A DNA stretch of 64,000 nt from positions 124,001 through 188,000 of the forward strand of contig JAUIJE010000007.1 of the NCBI GenBank assembly GCA_030431455.1, in the 5' to 3' direction. This document shows positions 33,157-45,462 of the stretch, piece after piece. A model generated the notes under the pieces. The model had not been told where the DNA came from. It did no database searches and was given only the letters and a program-made list of their open reading frames with translations. A program made the position numbers and the translations under genes. This DNA comes from a bacterium. GTDB taxonomy: Bacteria; Myxococcota; UBA727; JAUIJE01. The stretch's first letter is position 1. Every line of letters starts with the position of its first letter.

Positions 33157-34032
33157 ATGGACGGAACCGGCATTGAGGGGGTGGCGTGGGAGGACCTGCA
33201 GGTGCTGCTCGCGGGGCTGCGCACCGGGTCTCTGAATCAGGTGGCGAGGACCCTGGGCGTGAGTGTGTCCACCGCGTCCCGGCGCCTGGCCCGGCTGGAG
33301 GGGGCCCTGGACCGGCCGCTGTTCGACCGGGTGCCCGAGGGGCTGTTGCCCACCGCGCTGGCCCGATCGCTGGAGCCGCACGCGCTCATGATCGAAGGCC
33401 AGATGGCCGACATCGAGCGGCTCGCGCTCGCCACCCGGGGGCCCCCGCGGGGCACGGTGCGGCTGGCGCTGCCCGATGGCATCGCCAGCAAGCTGTTGGT
33501 GCCGCGCCTGGGGGCGTTTTTTGCCCAGTATCCCGACGTCGACCTCGAGCTGTTGATCGGGCACGCGGTGGTCGACCTGGTGCGCCGGGAAGCGGATGTC
33601 GCCCTGCGGTTTGTGCCCCCCACCGCGCCGGACCTGGTGCGCAAGGCCCTGGGGCCGATCCCCATGGGATTGTATGGCCGGGCGGCCTTGCGCGGGCGCC
33701 CGCTCGATGAGCTGCGGTGGGTGATGTTCATCGACCCCGAGGCGCGGCTGCTCGAGACCCAATGGGTGCAGCAACATGTGCGGCCGGCGCACACCCTGTG
33801 CTGCTCCTCGTGGAACACGCTGTTCGCGGCGGTGGAGCAGGGCATCGGGCCCGCGTTGCTGTCGCCGCTGGTGGCGGAGGCGGCCGGCCTGGTGCCGCTC
33901 GGGGCGGGCTTGCCGTTGCCCCCGGCGCGCACCCTCTGGCTCGTCCACCACCAGGCGTTGCGGCACGTGCCCACCATCGCGGCGTTGCGCGGTTGGTTGT
34001 CGACGCTGGGGGCGGAGATCCTGGCCGGCTGA
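33157..34032 (+). CDS. LysR-family transcriptional regulator
   Basis: 291 aa. The N-terminal winged helix-turn-helix spans about residues 10-70 (LLAGLRTGSLNQVARTLGVS, TASRRLARLEGALDRPLFDR). The effector-binding domain follows (PRGTVRLALPDGIASKLLVP, ending LRGWLSTLGAEILAG). The ATG at 33157 is the likely start. By position it should regulate the divergent flavin oxidoreductase gene. The effector is unknown; a quinone or electrophile is a guess from the target. Confidence 0.92.
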   Translation: MDGTGIEGVAWEDLQVLLAGLRTGSLNQVARTLGVSVSTASRRLARLEGALDRPLFDRVPEGLLPTALARSLEPHALMIEGQMADIERLALATRGPPRGTVRLALPDGIASKLLVPRLGAFFAQYPDVDLELLIGHAVVDLVRREADVALRFVPPTAPDLVRKALGPIPMGLYGRAALRGRPLDELRWVMFIDPEARLLETQWVQQHVRPAHTLCCSSWNTLFAAVEQGIGPALLSPLVAEAAGLVPLGAGLPLPPARTLWLVHHQALRHVPTIAALRGWLSTLGAEILAG

Positions 34033-34034
34033 GC

Positions 34035-34343
34035 TCAGCGGGTGGCGTCGACCCCGAGGCAGTCGAGCACCGGCGCCTGGCATTCATTGGGGTCGCCGAC
34101 CTCGACCTGGTCGATGCAACGGGCGCTGTCCACGTCGACGAGCGGGCTCGCCTCGCAGCCAAACGCGCACGACCGCAACTCGGTGCGTTCGCCGGATGCG
34201 ATCTTCTCGTCGTCGGGGTCGTCGGGGGCCACGAACGTGACCTCACAAGCGAGCGTGCGGTTGCACAGGGCCTCGCAGTCGACGGTGGGACCGCACGCGA
34301 GGGCGCACACAAACGGGGCGAGGACGAACACGAACCGCATCAT
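34035..34343 (-). CDS. Small Cys-rich lipoprotein
   Basis: 102 aa from the first of two adjacent ATGs (34343 and 34340), with GAGGG upstream. The signal peptide FVFVLAPFVCALAC is followed directly by GPTVDCEALCNRTLACE. The mature part has about nine cysteines, suggesting a disulfide-stabilised fold. Lone lipoproteins of this type are frequent in myxobacteria-like genomes; no function can be assigned. It is convergent with the LysR gene. Confidence 0.65.
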   Translation of the reverse strand: MMRFVFVLAPFVCALACGPTVDCEALCNRTLACEVTFVAPDDPDDEKIASGERTELRSCAFGCEASPLVDVDSARCIDQVEVGDPNECQAPVLDCLGVDATR

Positions 34344-34732
34344 GCCCTCGGTATAGGCGGGGGCGGGCCGACCTGCCACCGGGGGCGCGACCGGGCAGGG
34401 AGGTTTCAAAAGGTTTCGGAGGGTGGCCCAAAGGCGAGGGCGAAGCCGACGCTTGGGCCGTGGCATGGTGTTGGCTAACTATACAGTTCACGCCCACCTC
34501 CGGCCCCCCACCCCTTTTTTGGGTGGGGCAAAAATTGCACACCACCCGTCGGAGGGTGCACCCCTCCCGGTGACCGCTTGTCGCGGCAAAATCAAACTGG
34601 CCTGGAGCGCTTTCTCGACTGATTCCGAACGCCGCGGCCGGCACTTGCGGCAGATCTCGCGGGCGCGGCAGGACAGCGCATCCCCGCGCCGATTTTTTCC
34701 CCCCAGGTCCCCGCCCGGCTACGCTTGTCGCC
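34344..34732. other. 389-bp intergenic region with hairpin and AT-rich patch
   Basis: No convincing coding frame. It holds an AT-richer patch around 34467-34490 (ttggctaactatacagttca) that could be a promoter. A strong stem CCCCACCC-cttttttt-type loop-GGGTGGGG lies at 34506-34528, then gcaaaaattgcac and further short G/C-rich inverted segments up to 34690. Such density of structure could mark a small RNA or a structured leader of the gene at 34733, but I recognise no known RNA family. Confidence 0.4.
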
Positions 34733-35614
34733 ATGTGGGGCCTCCTGTTCCTGCTCGCGACCAACCCCGGCTTCGGCGGGACCGAGGCGGCCCCGTCGTG
34801 CACCCTGCAAGACGAGACCGGCCGCTGGGTGGACTGCGACCGCTACCTCGCCGCCCCCGCGTCCCCGCCGCCCGCGGCCACGCCCGCGCCTGCGCCCCGC
34901 CGCGCGCCCCCGCCAACGCCGCCGCCGACCCCCGCCGAACCGACCATCGTCGAGAGCCACATCGAGCGCGGCGTGGTCGAGGCCGACATCCCGGGGCCGC
35001 TCGGCCAGATGGTCAAAGACCTGACCCCCAAAGCGCGCGTCACCCCCCTGTCGACGCTGCGCGAAGAGGTCGCGGCCCTCGACGAAGACGTCGCCGCCGC
35101 GCGCAAGGGCCTGCAGTCCATCGAGCCCGCGGTGCGCGACCGGGCGCGCGAGACCCTCTCCACCGTCGAGCCCCGGCGCGCCCGGCGGCGGGCCATGCTC
35201 GAGGACGCGGAGATCTGGGCCCTGCGCAAACGCGAAATGTGTATGCACCGGCTCGGCCGCCCGCTGGCCTTGCCCCAGCTCCCGGTGGGCGTGCGCCTCA
35301 CCCGCGCCACCCCTGGGGTCGAGGACCACGTGCGGTTTCACGATGTCGAGGTCTGCCGCCGGGACACGCTCATCACCCACGCGGACTTGGCCCGGCTCGA
35401 CCGGCTCTTCACCATTGAGCAAGAGCTGTCCGGCCCGGGCAACTACTTCGCCCGGGCCCGCCGCAAAAAGCTCGAGCGCGAGCGCGAGCAGCTCCTCGCG
35501 CCCTTGCTGGGCACGCACAGTCTCGCCCCCGCCCAGGTCATGACCGGGCAGGGGCCGCGGGTCATCGCGCCCTTGTCGTCGTCGGGCATCCAGACCTACA
35601 GCTCCGCCGACTGA
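34733..35614 (+). CDS. Secreted protein with Pro-rich linker and coiled coil
   Basis: 293 aa. The short hydrophobic N-terminus (MWGLLFLLATNPGFGG) is probably a signal peptide. A Pro/Ala-rich linker occupies about residues 40-68. A charged helical region (STLREEVAALDEDVAAARKG, about 105-160) looks like a coiled coil. A basic C-terminal part contains ARARRKKLEREREQLLAPLL. Four cysteines are scattered through it. The family is not recognised. It is convergent with recG. Confidence 0.6.
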   Translation: MWGLLFLLATNPGFGGTEAAPSCTLQDETGRWVDCDRYLAAPASPPPAATPAPAPRRAPPPTPPPTPAEPTIVESHIERGVVEADIPGPLGQMVKDLTPKARVTPLSTLREEVAALDEDVAAARKGLQSIEPAVRDRARETLSTVEPRRARRRAMLEDAEIWALRKREMCMHRLGRPLALPQLPVGVRLTRATPGVEDHVRFHDVEVCRRDTLITHADLARLDRLFTIEQELSGPGNYFARARRKKLEREREQLLAPLLGTHSLAPAQVMTGQGPRVIAPLSSSGIQTYSSAD

Positions 35615-35621
35615 CCCGCGC

Positions 35622-38132
35622 TCAGCCCACCGCGACCAGCTCGAGCCGGTCCTTGAACCGGTGAAACACCAGGTCCCGCAGGTCGCGGTGCACCGGCGCG
35701 GACAGGGTCGGGTCTTGGGCCAGGACCTCGTCGGCGAGCTCGCGGGCGAGCTCGATGAGGTCCCGGTTGCGGGTGAGGTCGGCGAAGGCGAGCGTGGGCA
35801 GCCCCGACTGCCGGGTGCCGAGGAAGTCGCCGGGCCCCCGGATGCGCAGGTCCTCCTCGGCGATGCGGAACCCGTCGGTGGTCTGCTCCATGATGCGCAG
35901 CCGCTGAATCGCGTCTTTGCCCGCGCCGCTTTTGCCCACCACGAGAAAACAATGGCTCTTGCGATCGCTGCGTCCGACCCGGCCCCGCAGCTGATGCAAC
36001 TGTGACAAGCCAAACCGCTCGGCGTGCATCACGATCATGCAGGTGGCCTCGGGCACGTCCACCCCCACCTCGATCACGGTGGTGGCGACGAGAATCTGGG
36101 TGTCGCCCCCGATGAAGCGGGCCATGGCCGCTTCGCGTTCTTCGGTGCTCATGCGCCCGTGCACCAGCCCCACTTTGTCATCGCCAAACTGCTCGGCGAA
36201 GGTCTGGGCCCCCTGGGTCGCGTCCTTGAGGTCGAGCTTCTCGCTCTCCTCGATGAGCGGGTACACGACGTACACGCGTTCGCCCCGGCCAAGGGCCGCG
36301 CCGACGTGGTCGAACACGCCCTTCATGCCCCGTTCGGTCTTGACCTTGGTCGTGACCGGGGTGCGGCCGGGGGGCAGCTCGTCGAGCACGCTCACGGTCA
36401 GATCGCCGTAGACGGTCAGCGCCAGGCTGCGCGGGATGGGGGTGGCGGTCATCACCAGGACGTGGGGGGACTGGCGTTCGCCGTCGACCAGCGGCCCCTT
36501 TTGTTTGAGCGCCACCCGCTGGGCGACCCCGAAGCGGTGTTGCTCGTCGATGACGCAGAGGGCGAGCCGGGCGAACTCCACGTCGTCGCTGAACAGCGCG
36601 TGGGTGCCCACCGCAATGTCAATGACACGGTTCTTGAGTTTGCCCACCGCCAGCGCGCGGGCTTTGCCCTTTTGTTGCCCGGTGAACAGCTCCACCCGAA
36701 TGCCCAAGGGGTGAAACAACCGCCGGAAGGTCTCGTAGTGCTGCTCGGCGAGGATCTCCGTCGGGGCCATGATCGCGGCCTGGGCCTTGGCCCGGACCGC
36801 GAACAGCGCGGCCACCGCCGCCACCGCGGTCTTGCCCGCGCCCACGTCGCCCTGGAGCAGGCGGTTCATGGGGCGGGGCGCGGCCAGGTCGCGCAAAATC
36901 TCCTCGATGGAGCGGGCCTGGGCCGAGGTGGGGGCGAAGGGGAGCAGCTCCGCGGACAGGCTCGCGCCGTCGGGACCGGACAGGGCGGGGGCGGGCTCGG
37001 CGGTGGTGTGCTGCTGCTTCATCAGCATCGCGAGCTGAAGCACGAACAGCTCTTCGAAGCAGAGCCGCCGGTGGGCGGGGGCGCGGCGGAAGTTCAGCGC
37101 GTTGAGTTCGTCGTCGGTGAGGTCTTCACTCGGCGCGTGCACATCGAGGAGCGCGTCGTGAAAGGAAATGACATTGGCGGCGGCCATGATGTGGGGGGGC
37201 AGGAGGTCGCGCGGGGGCTGGCGGTGCAGAATCGAGAGCGCGCCCTTGACCGCCTTTTCGATCTCGTAGGTGTGCAGGCCCTTGAGCTCGGGGTAGAGCG
37301 GCACGATGCCCGCGAGGTCGTCGGTGCGGTCGCCCATCATCACCGAGGGGTGCACGAGCTGGAGCCCGGTGCGGTACCGCTGGACCGACCCGGTGGCGGT
37401 CACGTCTTGGTCCATGGCGAAGCGGCGGCTCATGTCCCAGGATCGGAAGCGGAAAAACACGAGTTTGATCCGCCCGGTGCCGTCGTCGAGCACCACCTCG
37501 TAGCGGCCGCCGCGACCGCGCCCCACTTGGCCCGAGGCCACGATGCGGCCCTTGATCACCGCGGTCATGCCCGGGGACAAATGGCCGATGGGCATCACCC
37601 GGCGGCGGTCCTCGTAGGCCCGGGGCAACAGCGCGAGCACATCGCCAATGGTGGCAAGCCCCCGCGCGGCCAACGCCTCCCGGCGGGCGGGGCCGATGCC
37701 GCGCAGCAGAGACGTCGGCTGTTCGAGCACGTCCTTGGCCACGGTCGTGGCGTCCGGGCGGGGGGCCCGCGGCGCGACGGGGCGGGAGGGTCTTCGCACC
37801 CCGGGGGGGGGACTTTGGGCCGCGACAGACCGGTCCTCGGCGACGGCGGGGGGCGGGCCCGAGGCCGGGGCGGGGCCTTTGTCGTCGTCGAGCACCCGCA
37901 GGAGGGTGATGATGCGCGCCTTGCGCTGCTCGCGATCGAGGCCCTCGAAGCCTTGGGACGCTTTCAGCAACGAAGCGCCCAGCTCGTCGTCGAGGCCGGC
38001 GCTTTGTACCGCGCGCTCGACGAGGGAAGAAAAGCCCACCAGCCGGTCGGCCCGGGCGAAGTCATCGCGCGCGGCGAACTTGAGCGGAGGCAGCAGGGTC
38101 TTGCGAACGGGGTCGAGCTTTTCGCTATCCAT
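35622..38132 (-). CDS. recG: ATP-dependent DNA helicase RecG
   Basis: 836 aa, somewhat longer than the typical ~700 aa. A non-standard N-terminus of about 145 residues precedes the wedge/OB domain (LLRGIGPARREALAARGLATIGD). SF2 helicase motifs are present: Walker A LQGDVGAGKTAVAAVA, the DEQH box CVIDEQHRFGVAQR, VMTATPIPRSLALT, and the C-terminal QLRGRVGRSDRKSHC. RecG remodels stalled replication forks and Holliday junctions. Its ATG is 12 bp after the stop of the PEGA-domain gene, so the two are co-transcribed. Confidence 0.97.
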   Translation of the reverse strand: MDSEKLDPVRKTLLPPLKFAARDDFARADRLVGFSSLVERAVQSAGLDDELGASLLKASQGFEGLDREQRKARIITLLRVLDDDKGPAPASGPPPAVAEDRSVAAQSPPPGVRRPSRPVAPRAPRPDATTVAKDVLEQPTSLLRGIGPARREALAARGLATIGDVLALLPRAYEDRRRVMPIGHLSPGMTAVIKGRIVASGQVGRGRGGRYEVVLDDGTGRIKLVFFRFRSWDMSRRFAMDQDVTATGSVQRYRTGLQLVHPSVMMGDRTDDLAGIVPLYPELKGLHTYEIEKAVKGALSILHRQPPRDLLPPHIMAAANVISFHDALLDVHAPSEDLTDDELNALNFRRAPAHRRLCFEELFVLQLAMLMKQQHTTAEPAPALSGPDGASLSAELLPFAPTSAQARSIEEILRDLAAPRPMNRLLQGDVGAGKTAVAAVAALFAVRAKAQAAIMAPTEILAEQHYETFRRLFHPLGIRVELFTGQQKGKARALAVGKLKNRVIDIAVGTHALFSDDVEFARLALCVIDEQHRFGVAQRVALKQKGPLVDGERQSPHVLVMTATPIPRSLALTVYGDLTVSVLDELPPGRTPVTTKVKTERGMKGVFDHVGAALGRGERVYVVYPLIEESEKLDLKDATQGAQTFAEQFGDDKVGLVHGRMSTEEREAAMARFIGGDTQILVATTVIEVGVDVPEATCMIVMHAERFGLSQLHQLRGRVGRSDRKSHCFLVVGKSGAGKDAIQRLRIMEQTTDGFRIAEEDLRIRGPGDFLGTRQSGLPTLAFADLTRNRDLIELARELADEVLAQDPTLSAPVHRDLRDLVFHRFKDRLELVAVG

Positions 38133-38144
38133 GTTGCTGCGTCG

Positions 38145-39530
38145 CTACTCCGCGTTTTGCTCGAGCCAGTTGCGCACTTTGAGGTCGGGGTCGGGGCCCC
38201 CGAGGCGCAGGTAGCGACCCAGGTGATAGCGGGCTTTTTTGAGGTTGCCCTCGCGTTGGAAGATGCGCGCGATGGAGCGGTGGGGGAAATAGAACTTGCT
38301 GTTGAGCTGAATCGCCTCTTGGAACTTGCGCTTGGCTTGGCTCAGTTGGTTGTTGCGGAACAGCCGCTCGCCCTCTTGGTAGGCGGCCTTGGCCGCGGCC
38401 TTGCGCTCTTCGGGATCTTTGGGGGCGATGACCCGGACGCGCTCATCGCCCCCGTCGTCGTCGTCGCGCCCCGCCCGCCGGCCGTCGCGTTTGCCCCGCT
38501 TGCCGTGCTTGCCCCGGCCGGTCTTGCCCGACGACGAGGCCCGCCCCCCGGCTTTGGCGTCGGCGAGGTCGTCGAGCAGGTCCTCCCCCCGGCTGTCGTC
38601 GGGGGCGATCTTGATCAGGTCTTTGATCTTGCTGAGCGCGTCGTCGTACTTGCCATCGTCGATGAGCCGCTGGGCCGCGCCCGCGAGCAGGTCGGCCTGG
38701 ACCTGGGGATCGCCCGCCGCGGGGGGGGCATCGGGGCCGCCGTCCGCGGGTTCGGCCTCGGCCGCGGCGCCTCCGTCGGCGGCGGCCGGGGCGGGCGGGG
38801 TGTAGCCCTCGAGGGCCTTGAGCGGCTGCAAGAACTGCAGCCCGTCCTCGGGCACGTTGACCACCTCTTTGAATGGCTCGTAGCCGTCGAGCTTCAGCTC
38901 GATGGTGTGGGTCCCGAGCTTGACCCGCGTCTGCAAGGGGGCCTTGCCCTCGTCTTTGCCGTCGACGAGCACGACCGCCTCGGGGGGCACGCTGGTCACG
39001 GTGAGCAGGGGCCCGCGGGACGGCCCGAACACGAAGTAGAGCACGACGATGAGGATGGTCAGGGTGAACAGCGCGCCGGCGATGATGCCGGCGATGACCG
39101 CGATGTTCGGGCCTTTTTTGGGCGGGGCGATCACGTCGGTGCGCGACGGGCGCCGGGTGATCTGGGTGCGCTCGGCCGCGGGCATCGGCCCGGTGGTGGA
39201 CTGATCGCCGATGATCGCGGCCACGTCGTCGAGGTGCAGGGTGCCGGTGGCGTCGGGGTCGAGCTTGGCGAGGTTTTGTTCGCGTTCGGCCTGTTGGGCG
39301 GCCTCTTCTTGCTCGCGCTCGGCCGCGCGCGCCTTGAACTGTTCTTCCATCGCCTCGAGGTCGACGATGGAGGTGGCCTCGTTGGGGCTGACCTTGACCA
39401 CCTCGCGCTCGGGGACCGCGGCCGCGGGCTCGCTGTCGACCTCGGCGGCGTCGAGCAGGGCGGTGCCGTCGGCGGCGCAGACTTCGGCGTCGTCGTCGTA
39501 GGTGGCGTGGCAGTCGGGACAAATCTTCAT
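38145..39530 (-). CDS. Zinc-ribbon, PEGA and TPR domain membrane protein
   Basis: 461 aa. The N-terminal cysteines (CPDCHATYDDDAEVC) form a small cytoplasmic zinc ribbon. A charged linker leads to one transmembrane segment at about 147-172 (IAVIAGIIAGALFTLTILIVVLYFVF). A PEGA domain follows at about 178-240 (LLTVTSVPPEAVVLVDGKDEG). After a Lys/Arg/Asp-rich linker, TPR-like repeats end the protein (YQEGERLFRNNQLSQAKRKF). This layout is typical of myxobacterial envelope-signalling proteins. The start has AGAGGAG; a TATAAG just upstream may be a -10 box. It sits upstream of recG and divergent from a Ser/Thr kinase gene. Confidence 0.82.
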   Translation of the reverse strand: MKICPDCHATYDDDAEVCAADGTALLDAAEVDSEPAAAVPEREVVKVSPNEATSIVDLEAMEEQFKARAAEREQEEAAQQAEREQNLAKLDPDATGTLHLDDVAAIIGDQSTTGPMPAAERTQITRRPSRTDVIAPPKKGPNIAVIAGIIAGALFTLTILIVVLYFVFGPSRGPLLTVTSVPPEAVVLVDGKDEGKAPLQTRVKLGTHTIELKLDGYEPFKEVVNVPEDGLQFLQPLKALEGYTPPAPAAADGGAAAEAEPADGGPDAPPAAGDPQVQADLLAGAAQRLIDDGKYDDALSKIKDLIKIAPDDSRGEDLLDDLADAKAGGRASSSGKTGRGKHGKRGKRDGRRAGRDDDDGGDERVRVIAPKDPEERKAAAKAAYQEGERLFRNNQLSQAKRKFQEAIQLNSKFYFPHRSIARIFQREGNLKKARYHLGRYLRLGGPDPDLKVRNWLEQNAE

Positions 39531-39709
39531 CGGCGCTCCTCTCTTATAAAAACGAGCGCCGCAGCCCTAGGGCCTTTCTCGGCCTGGATCTCGGCCCCCC
39601 GCCGTCGAGCGGCGGCCCCCGGTCAGGAGGATCTGGCCCCGACCGCGGTCACGGCCCGCAAATGGCGTCTGCTCGGGCCTTCGCGCTATCGTGCCCGCGG
39701 AGATCGAGC

Positions 39710-41785
39710 GTGGCCAAAGACCCCGACACCATCAAAAACGACCCCCTGCTCGGCCGCGTGATCGCCACGCGGTACGAGCTGATGCGTTGCGTGGGCAAGG
39801 GGGGCATGGGCTCGGTGTACGAGGCCCGCCACGTCACCACCGAGAAGCGGGTCGCGCTGAAGATCCTCGCCCCCCATCTGTCCAAAGACCTCAAGCTCAT
39901 CGCCCGGTTCCGCCGCGAAGCGCTGGCCGCGAGCCGCCTGGACCACGAGAACTGCGTGAGCGTGTACGACTTCGGCGAGGACGAGGACGGCACGTTCTAC
40001 ATCGCGATGGAGTACGTCGACGGCACCGGGCTGGGCCAAGAAATCCGTTCGCAGGGCCCGATGAGCCAAGCCCGGGTCGCCCACATCGGGGTGCAGCTGC
40101 TCTCCGCCCTCGACGCGGCCCACGCCACCGGCATTTTGCACCGCGACCTCAAGCCGCAGAACATCATGCTCACCCAGCGGGGCGGCAAGCGCGACATCGT
40201 CAAGGTCGTCGACTTTGGCATCGCGAAGTTCATCAACAACTCCAAGGCCGACCAGGCCGCGCTCACCGTGCCGGGCACAATCTTCGGCACCCCCGAGTAC
40301 ATGTCGCCCGAGCAAGCCCGGGGTGAGCCGCTGGGTCCGCGCAGTGACATTTATTCGGCCGCGGTCGTGCTGTGGCATTTGCTGCTCGGGCGGTCGCCGT
40401 TTCGGGGCAAGACGGTGCGCGACACGTTGGTCAAGGTGTTCTCCGACCGTCCGCCATCGCCTCGCCAGGAGCGGCCGGGCAGTGACATTGCGGAGCCCTT
40501 CGAGGAGGCCCTCCGGGTCGCCCTGCACAAGGACGCCCCCCAGCGGTACCCCGACGCGGCCACGTTCTTGGCCGCGCTGCAGCCCTACATGGACCCCGGC
40601 TACGTCGACCCCACGCCCCAGCGCGCGTCGGTGCCGGGCCTCGCCCCCGACGGGTCAGCCCCCGAGACGTTGGGCGACGAGTCGCCCAAAGCGACCCTCA
40701 TCGGGCACATGGGGGGCGGGGATGCGCCCATCGCCGTCGGCGAAGGGCAGCGGGGCGTGGTCGTGGGGGGCGGCGACCGCACCGGCACCGCGCTCTTTTA
40801 CGAACCCACCGACCTGTCCCAGAAGTCCGCCCTCGGCCGCGATCCGAGCGACCCATCGGCCGAGTCGCCGTCGAGCAAGACCGAACCCGCCACCGCGCGC
40901 TCCCCGTTGTCGCCCACCCCCGTGGCCGAGCCCGACGACGCCCCCACCGCGGCGCTGGAGCCACAAGACCTCGTGTCCCTCGAGCAGGCGGCCGAACAGG
41001 CGGAGGCCGACGCGGCCGGCGATGACCTGTCCGACGCCGGGCCCCGCCAGACCTTGACCGCGGCCATGCCCGCCGACGCCGGGTTGCTCGACGAGGACCT
41101 GACCAAGACGCTCAAAAAACCCGCGCCCACCAAGTCCAACACCACGTCGGTGCTGCGCGCCGCGGACATCGACTCGGTGGCGCGCAAGGCCGCGCCCCGG
41201 GGGGGCGTGGGCCGGGCGGTGGCCGTCGGCGGCCTGGTCGGCCTGGTGCTCATCGGCGGCTTGGCCCTGTTTTTGTTCCGTGCGCCCCTCGCGGCCCTGT
41301 TCGCGGGTGACCCGTCTGGCGACGGACCGGCCGAGCCCGAAGCCGCCCCCGAGCCCGAGGCCGCGCCCGAGGCCGACCTGCTCGAGCGGCCGGGCCCGGG
41401 CTACGAACCGGACGCGGTGGCGCTGCGCCGCAACCTGCGCGGGGTGGACTTCAACTACGACACCGCCCACAGCGTGCTCGCGGGCGAAGACGGCCTGTCC
41501 GACGAAGAAATCCAAACCGAGTACGACCGGTATATGACATTGGCGCTCAAACACGCGCGCTTGGCGGTGATGGCGGACAAAAACAGCGTCGACGCCCACC
41601 GCCGCTTGGCCCAAATCAGCTTCGAGCTCAAAGACTTCCCCACCATGGGCAAGCACTACGAGCGGGTGCTCGAGCTGTCGCCGGACATGCCCAAAGACGC
41701 CCGCAAGCAGCTCGAGCGCTTCATCGCGCTGGGGCAGCGAAGCGCGGCCCGCGACGACGAGGGGGAGGGCACCGATGGCGAATGA
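39710..41785 (+). CDS. Transmembrane serine/threonine protein kinase with TPR-like sensor part
   Basis: 691 aa from a GTG with GGAG upstream; an in-frame start 16 codons earlier is possible. The cytoplasmic Hanks-type kinase domain (about 15-285) has the glycine loop GKGGMGSVYEA, VALKIL, the catalytic loop HRDLKPQNIML and DFGIAKF, so it should be active. A long acidic, Pro/Ser-rich juxtamembrane region follows. The single membrane segment lies near 500-523 (VAVGGLVGLVLIGGLALFLF). A Pro/Glu linker leads to an extracytoplasmic helical, TPR-like region (KNSVDAHRRLAQISFELKD). The next gene overlaps its end by 11 bp. Confidence 0.93.
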   Translation: MAKDPDTIKNDPLLGRVIATRYELMRCVGKGGMGSVYEARHVTTEKRVALKILAPHLSKDLKLIARFRREALAASRLDHENCVSVYDFGEDEDGTFYIAMEYVDGTGLGQEIRSQGPMSQARVAHIGVQLLSALDAAHATGILHRDLKPQNIMLTQRGGKRDIVKVVDFGIAKFINNSKADQAALTVPGTIFGTPEYMSPEQARGEPLGPRSDIYSAAVVLWHLLLGRSPFRGKTVRDTLVKVFSDRPPSPRQERPGSDIAEPFEEALRVALHKDAPQRYPDAATFLAALQPYMDPGYVDPTPQRASVPGLAPDGSAPETLGDESPKATLIGHMGGGDAPIAVGEGQRGVVVGGGDRTGTALFYEPTDLSQKSALGRDPSDPSAESPSSKTEPATARSPLSPTPVAEPDDAPTAALEPQDLVSLEQAAEQAEADAAGDDLSDAGPRQTLTAAMPADAGLLDEDLTKTLKKPAPTKSNTTSVLRAADIDSVARKAAPRGGVGRAVAVGGLVGLVLIGGLALFLFRAPLAALFAGDPSGDGPAEPEAAPEPEAAPEADLLERPGPGYEPDAVALRRNLRGVDFNYDTAHSVLAGEDGLSDEEIQTEYDRYMTLALKHARLAVMADKNSVDAHRRLAQISFELKDFPTMGKHYERVLELSPDMPKDARKQLERFIALGQRSAARDDEGEGTDGE

Positions 41786-42593
41786 CCCGACCAACCAAGT
41801 GACATTGCCAAGCTGGGTCATCGGGGCCGGCTTGGTGGTGATCGCCGGCCTCGGCGCGGGCCTGGTGGTGGCGATGTCCGACGACCGCCCCCCCGCGAGG
41901 TACGCCCCCGCGGCCGACCCGTCGCCCGCCCCGCCCGCGCCCGACGCGCCCGCCCCCGGCGCTCCGGTGGTCGAGGCCGCGGCCGACCCGACGCCCCTGG
42001 ACCAGGACACCGCGGGGGTGCCGGCCCGGTTGTTCACCACCACCGGGGACGCGGACGAGGACGAAGCCCGCATCGCCCAGGCCAAGCTCATGGGACTGGG
42101 GCACACCGCGGGCGAGGGCGCCGCCGACCCATCGCCGGCGCGGGCCCCGGCCGAGGACCCGGCACCGGCCGCGGACGACGAGCCAGACGAGCCACGCCCC
42201 GCCAATCCTGTGGGGCACTACCTCGACCAGCTCGACAAGCTCTCCGCCGGCCTCTCGGTCGACGACCCCGATGCGTTCGGCCAGGCCGCGGTCGAGGCCG
42301 CGCAAAAGGGCGACACCAGCCGGCTCGAGGCGCTCAAGAAAAAGTACGAACAGGCGAGCCGCGACTTGCTCGCGCTTCACGCCCCCGCGGCCGCCAGCGA
42401 ACACAAAGCCGCGACCCTGGCCGCGTTCAGCGCGGCCACGGGCATGCTCGGGCGGCTGATCGTGGCCCTGTCCGCGGGGGACGTGGCCGCGATCGCGACA
42501 ATCGGGGACGACGCCAAAGCGCTGCAGGCCACGTCGGAGAAGGTCGACGAACTGACCGCGGCCCTCGAGGCCCAGGCCCGCGACGACGGCTGA
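41775..42593 (+). CDS. Membrane-anchored partner protein of unknown function
   Basis: 272 aa, starting 11 bp inside the kinase gene. One N-terminal signal-anchor helix (WVIGAGLVVIAGLGAGLVV, about residues 13-32) precedes an Ala/Pro/Asp-rich disordered stretch to about 140. A helical domain with LDQLDKLSAGLSVDD and LEALKKKYEQASRDLLALHA (140-272) follows. There are no cysteines and no catalytic motif. The overlap suggests it works with the kinase, perhaps as a sensory or scaffolding partner in the periplasm. Confidence 0.68.
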   Translation: MANDPTNQVTLPSWVIGAGLVVIAGLGAGLVVAMSDDRPPARYAPAADPSPAPPAPDAPAPGAPVVEAAADPTPLDQDTAGVPARLFTTTGDADEDEARIAQAKLMGLGHTAGEGAADPSPARAPAEDPAPAADDEPDEPRPANPVGHYLDQLDKLSAGLSVDDPDAFGQAAVEAAQKGDTSRLEALKKKYEQASRDLLALHAPAAASEHKAATLAAFSAATGMLGRLIVALSAGDVAAIATIGDDAKALQATSEKVDELTAALEAQARDDG

Positions 42594-42605
42594 GCCCGCG
42601 CCGGC

Positions 42606-43367
<762 letters not shown>

Positions 43368-43392
43368 GGTCGTCCTCCGCGCGCAAACGGCG

Positions 43393-45408
<2,016 letters not shown>

Positions 45409-45462
45409 GGCGAAATCCTTTGCGTACGTCTCTGATGCCGAAAAAGGCGAGCGGGTTGCGCG

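Noticed and set aside
36024-39761. A 1,245-codon plus-strand open frame opposite recG and the PEGA gene
   Set aside because: RecG helicase motifs are complete on the minus strand; the antisense product is compositionally biased and has no recognisable motif.
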